Counted from the first letter of the stretch, positions 50,310 to 63,740 are shown. The stretch is 64,000 nt of DNA from Marsupella aquatica (GCA_973895155.1 OZ316898.1:17546001-17610000), one strand, 5' to 3'. Notes: generated by a model not told the origin, from the sequence alone. A program made the numbers and translations.

Positions 50310-53300
50310 TAAAACTTTACAATATCAATCTATATTTTCATAATCTCCTTAAATAAACTTTTCATGAAATGTCTTGTGAAAGAGAAATAGAGAGAAAAAG
50401 CATATCATGGAATGTTGATGATATCGAACATTGGAAGTTGGGAAGTGGGGAAGCAAGAAAGTCATTCTTATCGTGCATTAAAAATATAAAAAGGTAAAGG
50501 GGCTTTTTGACTCTTTGGTCTTCCCTGATTATTTTTATTGAGTTTCTTGCCGTCGGTTGGGGCTCTTGACTCTTTGGTGTCTCTTGTTTTTTGCAGTATT
50601 TTATAAAAAATGTTCTACTCTTTGGTGTCTTTTGTTCTTTGCAGTATTTTATTTAAAAAATGTTCTATCTATGAGAACATTCAGACAGATTTAAATGGAC
50701 AACCAAGTTTAGGGTGAATGAGGCTACTCTTAAACCAAATAGGATTTGTAAGCTTACATGGGATTTCCTCAAAGGAATATCATTGTACTCATACATTTGA
50801 CTACAATGACGGGCAGTAACTATCATGTTCCATTCATGAAAGGAGCATTAATTCGAGCCTAATTATGGGTAAGGATGAATGGGGATCTAAGAAATCATTG
50901 AAATGCGATTCAACAAAGTAAACACCGACACAGCCAAAAAATGATTGCTCATGCAAAAGTAGCGTTAGAAATAGTGTGACATTCCCTAGATCAGGAAGAA
51001 TATCTCAAGGCTCTAAAGATTGATTTATTTATTTGAGCGTCATGAGGCCATGCCCCCAAAACTTTATTCCATACCAATCATGGGCGACAGCTCGTGAAGA
51101 TCCCAAAGATGGCATCATTGCATGAAACACGAGCTCCACAAGATTCACGCGAATCTACAATTGCGAAGGCAACATCCATATTCTCTTTACTCCTTCATCA
51201 TTTATAAATAAATAAAAACAGGGAAAACCCCACCCAACAGAGCATTTGGGCCAGGAAAATTCTCTCGTTCAACCACTGAAAAAGAAAGTCCAAAGGGCAA
51301 GTCCGAGGTGCGTGGCCCAATTAGCCCTTGCAGTTTTACATCCCACAGTGATTGAGCATGATCTTTACTTCCAGCCTTCTAATCAATGTCTCTTGGGTCT
51401 TGTATAGAAAGTAAAGAGAATTTCCCAGGATGATCTGTGTCCCATTTTTTTGCACCCTCCCTGACATACACCAACTAAACCTCTTTCTTAACCAATGATG
51501 GTCAAATGCATCAATCAGTCAGATCAAATGGCTCGAGCTAGTCTTTCTTTTTAAAGTGAATGAATACAAATATTAAAAATGAGTACTATATTAAAAAAGG
51601 TAATTAATACACTAGGTTATTTTTTGCCTCAACAACTCATTATTTTGCATGTTAATTTTCAAAGTACTTAAAATTTTACCATTCCCGGTCTAACCATTTT
51701 TCTGGCATCGCAACAAACATGAACTGTTGAATTCTTTTGTCACTACAAACATTGCCATTGAATGTGTTTGTGGCGGAACCTGCTGACATGGTGCAACTAC
51801 AGGGTAGGAATTTTGGAACTTGTCATTGGGGTCTGTAACAAATAAAGGGAATAAAGAGGGGAAACCCCAGGAAGACCATAGGCCCGACCATAGGGCCAAA
51901 AAGCTGGAGAGTTCCCTAAAAGAACAAAATAACTTCTCCCGATCCACTGGGTTCATGCGTAATGGAATGGAAATTAACACACAAAAAAAGACAAACAAAC
52001 TACATTGTAGTGCAGTTTATAGAGTGATTTTTTCCAGTCCCCCTCAAGAAACTTCATCATTGTGGGAAGCTCCACCAATTGACCACAAATTGGAGCCACT
52101 TCAACCATACCCAAAACAATCCGAGCATAGGTGTGTTGGGATAACCCTTTGGCTTAGTTGGATAGTATTAATCACATTATTAGATTTGCATGTGATGATC
52201 ATATAAATTCAGGGTCTAAAGAACTACTTTCTCATGAAGATGATTTGGCACTTTGATCTTCCCAGGTTTTCCGTGGTATTTCTCCTTGATATATCAGGTT
52301 TCTCCGCTGTTGGGATCCTGGATCTCAATAGGGAGCTTTTTATTTTTTGCCAGTTTTATACATTAGTTTGTAGTTTGCATATTGGTCACACCACAGCTTA
52401 CGACTTGGTAAAAGCAAGGTTCAGAAAACTATTAGAAAACCTCTAGTTTTCTAATAGTTTCTAAACTTTTTTTTGCCGGTTTTTTGGCCCTTTTTCTTTT
52501 CTCCCTTGATTGGGTTTTTTGCCTGAGGTATTTTGTGTCCAGGTTGGGCGCTCTTTGTTTATTGGCAGTTTGAAATACATCTAGAAAACAAAGAAAGCTA
52601 AACAACTACTAGAAAGCAAAGAGAACAAAGAACGACCCATGAAAGCTAGCAATGCCCGTTTCTTATGGATAACGATGCTAGTCTACTGTAGTCAATCGAT
52701 TGTCTCATTGAAAGTCTATCTACGTCACTGTAGTTGCGTAGTCCATCTGATCTATAGTAGAGGCCTACTCCTTTGGCTGAAACACAGAAAAAGGTACTTT
52801 CTGTGGTGTTTTGATGCTAAATAAACAATAAAACATATTTCAGAGTTAAACACAAAATACTGGTAATGGCTTATTAAATATCACTAGTCCAATTACCCCT
52901 TCCTTGAACCTAAATAGATATGAAGAAAAACAATCTTGTATAATAAAATTCCATGCTATTCAGTTAATCTTTGCTTCATTCTTGTTTTTTGTCCACCCTC
53001 ATTTCAGTTTTGTCTTTATTTGGAATCAATATCATTTTTGTCCATACTCATTTTTAATTTAATTGAGATCATGATCACCTCTGTCTGTATCAAGGGTTAA
53101 GGTCTAGAGACTTCACTCGAGACCCTAGACCTTTAAGAGTATTCTTGGTTTGCGCTTTTTTAATAAGATTGATTCCTTGGAAATAATTATAGAAAAAGGA
53201 GCATACTGGGACGGAAAAGCATACCGCCAATGTATCTGGTTTAGCTCGCCAAATAGTTTCCAGTAGATACCGATCCATATCCAATGCCACAATAACCCTA

Positions 53301-55250
53301 CTTTTCCATCCCTAAAGTATCGCAATGTCCGATGTCAATACATTTGCAATTTCCGTTCCTAAAACAATCGGACATTTTTGACGACAATACCATCAGGAGT
53401 TTCCATGCCCATACTATTGGTCTAAAATTGAACGCTTCCGTTGACAGAAAATGTGCAGAACACACATCCAATCAAACGGGCATCGGACACACTATCTCAT
53501 TCTGTAAAATGATACTTGATATATGGCAAATTGGTTCAAGTAACCAATCTCAAGTGAGAAAGACCCAACCTCTTATGGAAGTTGTGGGTCCTGTTTGTAA
53601 TACCAGACGACAGGCATAGTTGTGGTTGGAGCATTACTTTGAGTGGCAGACCGGATTTATCTTATCTGGAGGGCTAATAAATTGCTCCGTGGACGCACTA
53701 CCTCTTATGGTAGGCTTTCCTTGTTTCTATTACAGACAGACTGGTCATGTCAGGTTTATGCGGTCAATTTTGGGGAGAATCACTAAATTACAAGTACTTT
53801 TAAAGCTTGGTTGAGTATTATTTGAAATTTGGGACAGATGGGAAGGGACTCTTCCAGCCCAAATGACAAGCAGGATTAATCTTTATGGCAAAAAGTTTTA
53901 GGGCTAACCTTAAGTACTAAGTTAAATCCATCAAATTTTGCCCTTTGAGACCCCGAACTAGTGCACGAGGTGAGTTGGGGTTAACAGCTTCTAATCCATA
54001 CCTTACTGCCAGTTATTAGGTGTCTATAGATAGGCTTATTGACTAACATAGTGGATAATGGGCAATGTCAAATGTGCAAGCAAACAAGAAAAATCTTATT
54101 GTTAGGAGGAAAAACATTTCCTTGTATGAGGAAAACATCTCATTTTGCTAGAGAATTTAGTCACTAGCTAGCCAAAACCTGGTTAGTAAAATCAAATGCT
54201 GGGACTCCTCTTTTGGCTAGCTACGTTGCTAACCATACGTGGTCTTAGAAATGCACTTGACATACAAAATTTGGCAAAAATTAAAAGACATTAAGAACCA
54301 CTAATAACTCGCTAACAATACTCTATTTGCTTCCACAAATTCGTGCCTCCTCACATCGTGCAATACCTCAATGTTGGGTCTGTCAATCATGATGAGCTGT
54401 GACTCGCTTGGAATTCACACAAATAGAGGGAGGACGCTAAGAGAGAGAGAGAGAGGGAGCAAGGGAATCCACCCATTATAATAATATTTTGTTTGAGGAA
54501 ACAAGAACGCCAAATACAACCAACAGCACGTCCTTAACATTAACGCGAATAACATTAGATTAGCTGTCAGTGAGAATATAGAATGGCTGGCATGGGGAAT
54601 ATTTTCCACTGTTGTTGTTGGTCTTTTTGTTTATCAATACTCTTTACATTACAATAATACTACTTTCTGCTTTTCCTCATGGCCCATACAGTCGGCTCTG
54701 TCTAAGTGCATACTCCATAAGCACAATAACTGGTTAAGTGCAGGGCATCCTATTCTTCATTTTATATTGAGCAAGCAATTTTTATAATATTTTCTGAGCG
54801 CACACAGGCCTGGACTCATTTGGCTAAATGACAACTTCATAAGGGCTAACCCTTGGTATAGAAACTTATGGGTAAATACACAACCCCATAAAATTGCTTT
54901 CACCTATAAATGGATGCCCATTCTTAGTAGACTTAAAAATGCACTTAGGGACTTGGGCACAGAACTCAGGGCAGGGACAAGAGGTAAGTATAGCATTACG
55001 ATGGCCTGGGCATAGGATGGCCTGGGCATAGGGTTATGAGGCCATAATACTGTGACCAGAAAGCAAAGAAAAGCTGACCAATGGGAGCAACTGAGGAGCT
55101 TTTATGAACATTTTAGGAGAAGGTAATATGCAATTCACTACAGAATGAAACTAAATGATTTGATTTTCATGGCAGTAGATTATGAAAATAACAGGGATCT
55201 CCATTAATAGCTACACACCAGTAACCTTAGTCGGGTATCAAATTTATCAA
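50310..55250. other. Long gene-free stretch with decayed transposon sequence
   Basis: About 5 kb without a supportable exon. Duplicated phrases such as CTCTTTGGTGTCT.TTGTT.TTTGCAGTATTTTAT (50569 and 50617) and T-rich, G/T-rich runs suggest old retroelement 3' ends. A 15-bp perfect hairpin lies at 52426-52460 and a (GA)n tract at 54440-54456. Confidence 0.4.
52426..52460. repeat. Perfect 15-bp inverted repeat with 5-nt loop
   Basis: AAACTATTAGAAAAC (52426-52440) is followed by CTCTA and then its exact reverse complement (52446-52460). A run of eight T follows at about 52467-52474. Confidence 0.9.
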
Positions 55251-55255
55251 TTGCT

Positions 55256-55341
55256 CCCTTGGAGGGCCCATTACACATTTAACCAAGGGATGTAAATTCC
55301 CTTGGAGGGCCCATTACACATTAACAAAGTGATGTAAATTA
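55256..55341. repeat. Two-copy tandem duplication, period 43 bp
   Basis: CCCTTGGAGGGCCCATTACA begins at 55256 and 55299, followed in both copies by CATT..AAC.AAG.GATGTAAATT. Confidence 0.9.
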
Positions 55342-55559
55342 TGGACACTAGTCAATAAGTGCACTGTTTAGGGGGTGTGCACTTATCAAGGAATTCTCCA
55401 CACCTGGTTTAGTGCACGCTGGATACGTATCCTCGTCCTCGTTGGAGCATAATAGTATTTTCTTCAGTGACAGCTCAACAGCAAGCACTGTGGACTGTGG
55501 TCTATCAGTTGAGATGTCGTCAAATCATTCTCTATCGAGGCAATTTACTTTACAGCATT

Positions 55560-56240
55560 GCAAACTCTCTCAGTCTCTCTCTCGGTCTCTCTCTCGAGCT
55601 TTCTTTCTCGCCGCGTTCTTCTGCGGATTTGCATTTCGCGCAAAGCATTGACTCGCTCTGCCATAGCCCATGTGCGCAGCATTATGCTCTACTAGTGCAC
55701 TGTACAGTACGTAGCGGAATTCTCTCTCGTCTCAGTTCTCACCGCAAGCGAGAGGCATCGGAAATTGCTGATCTGAGCTCGCATCAGCACTTGAGTGGTC
55801 GGCTTTGGGCAGGCGATCAGGCACGCGAGCTCCCAGACGAGGAACGACTGTCGAATTGGAGGCGGCCAGGCAATTTTTCAGATCGATTCTTCGCTGATCG
55901 CGGTGTTCGCTCGACATCGGAGAGTCGGAATCGGTGCGGAGAGAGTTTTTTTTCTTCTTCTGAAACGAGCGAGAGGAGAGGAGAGAGGAGAGGCTGCTCT
56001 GGGTCTGCCAGTCTTCGGGCTTTGTTGGCAGAGAGGTGTGCTTGTTGTTCAGAAAGTGGTGTGGTGTGGTGATTTGAGGCGGGGGATTCGATTTCGAGGC
56101 GTAGACGAGTCGGATCATTCGTTGACCTGTAGGGTAGAGTATTACCTCGATTGGGCATTTATTGCTTGCAACGTGTTGGCGAGGGCGGGCTTCAGTTTCG
56201 GTTCGGTGTCGACAGGAGCAAAGGTTGGAGCGGAGGAAAG
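55560..56240 (+). promoter_or_regulatory. Probable long CT-rich leader of the LEA-like gene
   Basis: GC content rises here relative to the AT-rich spacer. CT-rich tracts (CTCTCTCAGTCTCTCTCTCGG near 55565-55585) resemble plant 5' UTR or core-promoter pyrimidine patches. No TATA box is obvious. Open frames of up to 201 codons on the plus strand are Ser/Arg-rich with no domain and are read as noncoding leader. Confidence 0.35.
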
Positions 56241-57952
56241 ATGGCGGAGACGAAAACTAGCGGGAGTTGGAACCTCGATGGCATCGCAGCGAAGCTGCAG
56301 GCGAAGGCTGACGAGCTGTTGAAGAGCACCTCGAGCACTGCTGGGAATGAGGGGACGGACGATGACGCCGCAGCAAGCACCGGAGGCAAGCGGGAGGCGT
56401 TGAGAAACGTGGCGAACATTGTGAAGGGGCAGGCGGAAAAGGGATTGGAAACCTCGAAGGAATACCTCACGCAGGTCGTAGGGAAAGTGAGCTCGACTGC
56501 GAGCGCGCAATTCGCCGACGCGAAAGAAAAAGGTGTCACTCATTTTACTACCGCATCTGAAAGTGCCAACGTGCAGTACGCCGCCGTGAAGGAAAAAGCC
56601 TCTACTCACCTGACTGGCGTGCAAACCAATATCAACAAAGCTATCGCTCAGGGGCAAGCTAAGGCGACCAGTACTGGCGAGGAAACTACTGACCGGGTAA
56701 GTTATCTCGTTCGTTAGTGCCAAATTGCTCTGGCCAAAGCTCCATTGCTGTGTGGCATTCCGTGGTCTCTATCTGCAGGCATTCGATCTTTAGCTCAGCT
56801 GAATGACTGAGACACTTCAAGCTCTCTCCAGGGATTGTAGCGGTGCTGCTTGACTTTGGAGGTCACTTCCGAACCTTGACAAGGATGCGTTGTAGCCGAT
56901 TTAGGATAGTTTGCTGCTATTGAAGGCCTAAAGTGTACGCTAAAGACGCTAATCCTGATGAGGATGCGAACCACACCGACGATGCTAACGTCTCGCGAAC
57001 TTTCAAGCCATTATCGTCGGTTGAAGATCTCGGATGAAGTGAATGAGAACATCTTCGAATAATGAATGAGTCAATTTATGAAAGTTGTATCTTTAAAATC
57101 AAGCAAGCATCCGATAAGACCAGGCGATCTCATAGTAGTCACTTCAATATCTGTAATGGGATGCCAGGCATCGTACAAAGTTGACGTCGTAATCATACAA
57201 TTTCTTTGAAAGTCAACATACGCCTCCAATATGTTACAGCTATGAATTTAGCTACAACTGAACTATAAGAGCTTAGAGCTTTGTTTGAACCAAAATCTCA
57301 GCGTTAACTGAGACGAATATGTGTCAATCATGCCTCGACTGTGAAAACATTGGCTTTGTACATCTCTGAGCTAAGTTCGTCCTGTTCGCCTTAGGCAGGA
57401 CAATTACTTCAACGGATAACATGCTTTTCTCGAAAGAATCCTGGACGTGCACTTGCAAGTGACTTTGATTTATCCTGAGTAAGCAAGGGGCGCGTTCCGA
57501 GAACCAGAGTCTCTTCCTTTACGTTTATGTAACATCTCAAGAGACCCAAGAGGGGTAAGAGAGGTCAAGACAGTATGAGACAAATGCGGTGAATGCCGCG
57601 ATGACATCAAATGAAGTTGCGAGATTCACTTGAGTGTTGATCGTCTTCCGTTACTGATTTGTTGGACCGGTGGTTGCTTGCCGTGGGATCCCTGCAGGAA
57701 TTGCCGACTGCGGAGGAGCCCTTGACGTTCCCCTACAGCTTGATAGCTTGGTTCGTTTCCCTGTGTCATGGAAAGGGTACCGACACTACCACCGCGACGT
57801 CGGGATCGACTACTTCGACCACCAAAGACTTGTCCGCTGAATCCCTTCATAATGCGGCAGTAACGCTGACTGATGCTCTCGAAGAAGGGGTTGAAAGCGT
57901 CGGTAACAAATCGCATACTGCTGGAGAAGGCTCTGCGGAAACAACCACTTAA
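56241..57952 (+). CDS. Hydrophilic LEA-like amphipathic-helix protein, 2 exons
   Basis: I do not recognise a named family. Exon 1 (56241-56696) ends at CGG|GTAAGT. Exon 2 most simply runs 57776-57952 (acceptor GGAAAG), giving 210 aa. An earlier in-frame acceptor at CTGCAG (about 57698) would insert a hydrophobic stretch and fits the composition less well. The protein is rich in Ala, Lys, Glu, Thr and Ser, with no Cys. It contains predicted amphipathic helices, for example LDGIAAKLQAKADELLKS, and two similar blocks, SAQFADAKEKGVTHFTTA and NVQYAAVKEKASTHLTGV. Such repeated Lys/Glu-rich helices occur in late-embryogenesis-abundant (group 3/4) and lipid-droplet-surface proteins. A stress or desiccation role is inference from composition. 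ATG context AAAGATGGCGG is good. Confidence 0.65.
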
Positions 57953-58799
57953 GCGAAAGGTTTGTAACATCCCATGACGCAACCATAATCACGACTCCCC
58001 TACGCATGTTCTCATTTCGTTCCCTTGATATTTCATCCAGTATATAACGTTTTCCCTTTCTCGCAGCTGTGTTAAAATTGTGTTTGAGAATCTCTGCATA
58101 TTAGTCAGTTGCATAGCAAGTCTGCTTTTCGAGCTCACAGAAAGTTTGTTCTACGCGTAAGGTTGACTTGATCATCGAGTAGTTATGATTGTGAAGCGAT
58201 ATCTTGATCCCGTCAAATTGAACGAAGTAAGCAGTGTGCCTTATTATCTCTAATCTTGTTTGGTTTGAATTTCTTAAATCTATAGACCTATAGTTAAACC
58301 ATGATCCCGGCGATAGGACGAACGCAGTGGGGTTTAGGCATTTCCATAGGTTTTACGTCTTTAAAACGTCTTTAAAATAATTCTTGGCACACAAATTGAC
58401 TAACCAGTAAGGCTACCGTTCCCGATGTGTAAGCCTTAACATGTCCAACCTATGTAGTTCAGCGGATGAGTCCATCGTGCTTTCGAATTTGGCATCAGCA
58501 CCTCTATGATCACAATTCAGTCAAACAAGATCGCACTACTGTCTGATCTTTCCCGAGCATCGTTGACGCACTATTTCCAGTGTGCTGATCTTTCTGTCGC
58601 TCCTCAGGATTTTGGATGGCTCCGTGATGATAACCATTAGACATCACCCGCTTCGCTTTCGCTGCTGGTTCGTTTCTTCCTACCAGAGCTACCGCTCCAA
58701 TCTGATCGCGTGCTCTAGTTACTCGCAGGTAGTCTATCTTTTGATGAAATGTTGCGTTGACATTCGCACCATTTGCTCGCTGCCATTCTTTACGCAGTT

Positions 58800-58834
<35 letters not shown>

Positions 58835-61762
58835 ACAGGTATGGTGAGAACCCCGTCGAGTAGCGTTACATACAGACAAGTATAGACTCGAGAATGTAGC
58901 ATGCTACCGTATAATCGCAGTACTCCAGCGACTAATCCTCTCTGGTCAGATTGGTCAGCAGTAGACGAATTCTTCCACCTCTTTAGGTTGAGGCGGTGAT
59001 CGTAGTAGCCTATTGGGCCCCTTTGTGGACGTGCTTTAGTCCGGTCCTTCCATGGTAGCCGCCAACTTGATTGGCCTGGAATTGCACATCTTGCAAGTAT
59101 GGGGTCGGACTGACCCACTCAGAATTGAAGATAGGGAATTTCTCATATATTCTGTTAGTATAATTTGTGTTTATCTATAGTAGCCAATAGGGTACTGAGG
59201 AGGTTCTGTATTTCGGGAGTCGGGTGGAAATGGGAGTCGGGCGGAATGTTTTGAACTCTTCGGTCTTGTTGGTTTCTTCACCTAGAAAAAGTATCCCCAA
59301 AACAACGGTTCTCCAGATCTGCACCGCTATAGTATCACCGATTGCTAGGTGCTGTCTACGAGAGAATGCTAAACATGCTTTCGCGATCATGTCGATTGGC
59401 AGCGCCGAAGGCAGTCCCTTATGAAGCAAACAAAACTTCAATACTGTAATCCCTGAGTGGTTGCTTCGCCTGTACAGCATCTTGTCTGTCACGCTGTCGG
59501 TTGTGGTTTCACATTATGAGAAACTTTGGCACGAAGTCAAATCCTGAAAGTCTATAGATTACTCTGTTGGGAGTACGTCTCTATAAATGCTATCCACTAG
59601 CGCGTGACAAGAGTCGTTAGAATCTGAAGGAATGTGACAGATATGACAGAGTTTTGGGAGTTGCATACGAATCATGTGAACTTCTCTGTCCCTAAACAGT
59701 ATTGTCGACCATATGTTATAGGATTTTGATAGTTAGATGAGGTTCGGTACTAGATTCGCGTTTTAGATTCAAAGAAGAGCCGATTCATATGATTGCTAAG
59801 CTCACTCTAATATCTACTTATCGAGCATGTCTTGCAGTCGCAAAAGTGTTCACTTTGGGCAGGATGTGTATAGCCTTTTGGTCGTAGTTTTATGCTTAGT
59901 AACTGAAGCTGTACCTTAGATGGTTGGAATCAGTTACATTTGGTCCAACAAAATATGGGAGGTTTTGTTTCTCCAAGGCTTCACATTACTTCGGTGTTTG
60001 GCACGAGATTGCAAGCCTGAACACGAAGTTATGGTGCTGCCATGCCATCACCCAGTCGGGCTCAAACGTTGGCACTTTAGGTGACGAGCCCAAGCAGAGC
60101 GAATGGAAACAAGTGCACAACGTCAAGTAGAAAACATGATTCTGTTGCTACAGTCTATTAGGTGATTCAGAGTATGACAATATAGTGTTACTCTTGCTAA
60201 AAACCTTAGGTTGTTCACCTGCTGAAAAAGTAGGAGATGTTGTGTCGTTCGGTACAGTGCTCTCTTGTATATATTTTAGCTTGTGATTTTGTCCTCTTGA
60301 CTTACGGGTACAGTAGGAGGTTGAAAAGTCTGAGACTTTTGTGAGGCAACATAGCTCGTTAGAACTTGGCTTAAAATTTGAACTTCTGCACTAGCTGTAG
60401 ATTTATGCAAACATGGGCTCTACTGAACGTCACTGAGAACTCGGTTTACCTTAAACTGACAAGAAAACTTTGAAGGGATCTTATTCAGCATGATCTATCT
60501 GCATGTTTCGTTTAGAAGCTCCTACGATAGTTGATGAGTCGATAGATGCAGTCCTATTTCCTGTTCAGTATCATAGGCCAGTTTTGAAATTTTTCTTAAG
60601 TTTTTGGTCTTTGAGTATTACGCTATTCAGTCGCCAGGCAGGCAGTTAATAGAATGACTTGAGAAGCACCAAATTTTACCTACAGACCCTACCGCTGTCC
60701 CCAGTCTAGCCGCAGATGTACATTATTATATCATGAAGTGGAAAGTTTTGAGAGCGTACATGTCCAAATTAATGTGGATCGAGGCCGGTATCTCCTAACG
60801 TTCTTGGACTTTTAAGTTTTGATTACATGTCACAGGCTTACTTTAGATCGTTCTCTTTGGACTTTGCTGCAGATTCCGGCATTCTAAATCAATGGAAGTC
60901 CCGGCTGGTTTCGGCTTCGTTGGACTGGAATCGGAACGCACGCTTTGATCTGAAGGGTTGAGCCACCACACGTCAAGGACGAATGTGGTGGAAAAACTGG
61001 AGGACTATCACCAGTCTCGTCAGGGGCTGCGTACGCATGTAAGGAGTACACAAAGAATTGTAGAACAGAAAAATGTGTGTAGTTGACCGAGTATGCCACT
61101 ATCCATGTAGGTACCTGTGCTGAGAACATACCCTAGTGTCGAGTAATAGATTAAGAGACGGGCCCTTCTAGATTTCCCGATATGGTTGGATAGGAATCAT
61201 TCTTTTCATGATTTTGTACGTATTTCACTTCCGTCTCTGCTTGCTGCAGTCTGTTGATTACTTCTGATTGCCTCAGATGTCTCAAATCCCGGGGAAGATA
61301 TGGTACCGATTGCGCTCTGTAATATGTAGTGTGCGTTTTGCAATTGCTCAAGGAAACCTGTTTTGTAACGTTCATTCGAATAAATTTCCTAAGGATTGTC
61401 TTCCATGGGTCCTTGTCCGTTGGATTCGCTGTACTGTTATCGTCTATTGGGTCTGTAGTTCTTGCGCTCATCCACCTTTTCGGGCTTCAAAGGATCTCGA
61501 AATCGTTTAACGATTGTGAGTGAAACCAGATCAGATTTTGGAGCAGGAATACCAAATTCAGGTACGATAACGGAAACTGTCACATGGGAAAAGTTGGAAT
61601 ATATACCAGGAATCACGAGAATCGAGTATTGACGAATGATTATTCCGAAGGCCAGACGAATGAATACTGCCAGAACTCAGTAATAATTTATTATTCGTGA
61701 GAAGTACGCACTGTGGAATATAGAATATAGCATGCCCATCCTGGAACATTGCTTTACTTTTT
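57953..61762. other. Gene-free spacer with a (CT)15 microsatellite
   Basis: A (CT)n run of about 15 units lies at 58802-58832. The rest is AT-rich; short open frames have no recognisable domain. Part of the left side will be 3' UTR of the LEA-like gene. Confidence 0.4.
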
Positions 61763-61966
61763 GTCCGGTAGTGATATGTAATTGGACAAAATTAGAGAGT
61801 AAAACTAGTATACATATTAAATGCAAATGAGATAAAATAATATAAGTAAAGTACATAACTTTGTGTCCGGTAGTGATATGTAATTGGACAAAATTAGAGA
61901 GTAAAACTAGTATACATATTAAATGTGAATGAGATAAAATAATATAAATAAAGTACATACAAATAA
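61763..61966. repeat. Two-copy tandem duplication, period 102 bp
   Basis: GTCCGGTAGTGATATGTAAT begins at 61763 and at 61865. The two copies are almost identical through AGATAAAATAATATAA.TAAA. Because 102 is divisible by three, the minus strand shows a repeated peptide, but this looks accidental. Confidence 0.95.
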
Positions 61967-62688
61967 AAGCACAGTGACCAATGGGAAGTACAATTAAATT
62001 TTATGACACAAAGATCTTACCAGTTGTGCACTTTCTTCAATGTGTTTTATTAGTGACATGCATTTCAATAAAAATCATAAACTTTAAAGGAATAAAAACC
62101 ATAAACTTAGGAAAGAAAGTCCTGAAGGGAACTTAAACCGCCACTGTCCCTCGCCAAAATGTGGATCCACCACATTGCTTTATATAGGCAAAACTTCAGG
62201 TCCGGGCATTCACGACTGTTTCAGCCCAGGTAGCTTTTTGGCCCGGTTAGCTGCCCAGCTGTCCCAGTGACCTTACTTGTATAGAGGGCGAGATGAAGCC
62301 TAGGTGGGGCAAGTCCTCTCGTCCATCCTGCGCTGAGTGGGCGATCCTTTTTCTCCTCCCATGCTGCGCGTGCATCCACAGCAGAATCGATCGATCATTT
62401 TCTTCCCCCGATGTTGCGCGACTGTTCACAGCTGCCTCTGTTTCTGGCTATGGTTGTGTCGTCGGTAGGAGCTGCCTCTGTTTCTCTCTATTCATAGCTA
62501 CTGCCACCAAAGTCCAAGCGACTTTACATGAATCGAGCAGATGAAGGCGGCTAAGCCCTGATCGAGCTTTTCAACTTCTGTAGGAGCATTAACTAATCTG
62601 GCGTTGTTCATTTCGTGCACACACATGTGCTGGTAATATGATTTGTGAAGTATGCAGTTCATTGTTTTGGCTTTGTAGATCATGTAGA

Positions 62689-62794
62689 GCGGAGTGACTT
62701 CTTATCAGTTTCGGGATCGATTCGCCCCAACAGAATGTGAAGCGGAGTGACCTCTTATCAGTTCAGGGATCAATTCACCCCAACAGAATGTGAA
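62689..62794. repeat. Two-copy tandem duplication, period 53 bp
   Basis: GCGGAGTGAC.TCTTATCAGT begins at 62689 and 62742, each copy ending CCCCAACAGAATGTGAA. The reverse complement (CTGTTGGGG) looks like a Copia LTR start, but no matching LTR end was found. Confidence 0.85.
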
Positions 62795-63740
62795 ATCCTT
62801 GTTGGCTGGAGCGCATTTCAAGTTTGTGTTGATTTTCCTATTAGCTCCCACAATATTTCGAAGTAGTGCTCGCTGAGGAAATCACACTTGCTGCTATCAT
62901 GCTCAAGGCAGTCAAAGGAAGTGAAGCACGAATCGAAAAGGAATGACCAATCGAAGAATTATATACTGCCTTCAATCGATCGCAAGTTAATTACATCACA
63001 AAGCTCTGTTCTAAATTTTCAAATATGCTTCCAACATAAGCCAAATAGAAACCTCCATTCACCACGTCTAAGTGAATCGACGTCCTTCATGGTAAAAAAT
63101 GTTTCGCAATCCCTATGCCGAGCACAAGAGTCATCCTTTTCTTGTAAGTCATCACAGATAAATGAATTATAGTACATATTCGAACGCCGATGTATCGAGA
63201 TCCCAATTGGAATGTGACACTGTGATTGAGTTTGACGTTCGTAGACATGGCATTGTTCTTACCAGACAGTGTACAATTGAAACGGAAAGAGCGACACTAC
63301 CGATAGAAGTGAAATTGATAGAAATTATGGAACTTCTCAATCGTCAACTTCCTGATGTCCCCAAGTAGTAGAGCATTGCTGCAAAGATTCTCTGGCACAT
63401 TAGAGGTGAGGAAGAGCAACAGCCAATGTGAAGTGGAAGGCACAAGAGCTTCAGCTCCAGTGAACTCCGATCCTCTTTATAATGAGAACATGTCATTCTC
63501 CCATTCTGCGAGAACTACTTGGCCACTCCTTGCAAGGGTCTTTTGCATACGTGTGGACGAGTGCATCACCAAATCGGGAATGCTAGGAATCAATCTGAGG
63601 CCAATCACTCTCAAATACTTGGCCTCCCATCCCGGCGCCCATCCAATGAAGCTCACTTACGTTGCGCTACAATGTTTAGTGACGCTCACTTACTGGTGCT
63701 CATTATAGAATGCCTTGCCCATGCCTGTTGTGGCCCATGC
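62795..63740. other. Gene-free spacer
   Basis: Open frames of 68-117 codons occur at 63162-63368 and 63355-63708 but show no known domain and overlap each other in different frames, so they are not called as genes. Confidence 0.35.

Noticed and set aside
55467-56072. 201-codon open frame on the plus strand
   Set aside because: It begins in a CT-rich tract and is Ser/Arg-rich low complexity with no domain; it fits a GC-rich leader before the LEA-like gene better.
56142-56723. 193-codon open frame on the minus strand
   Set aside because: It is antisense to exon 1 of the LEA-like gene, which has the better composition, start context and a strong donor site; the antisense frame has no domain.
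61677-61958. Minus-strand frame with a 34-residue repeated peptide
   Set aside because: The repeat comes from the 102-bp DNA duplication, whose period is divisible by three; the sequence is AT-rich and otherwise noncoding.
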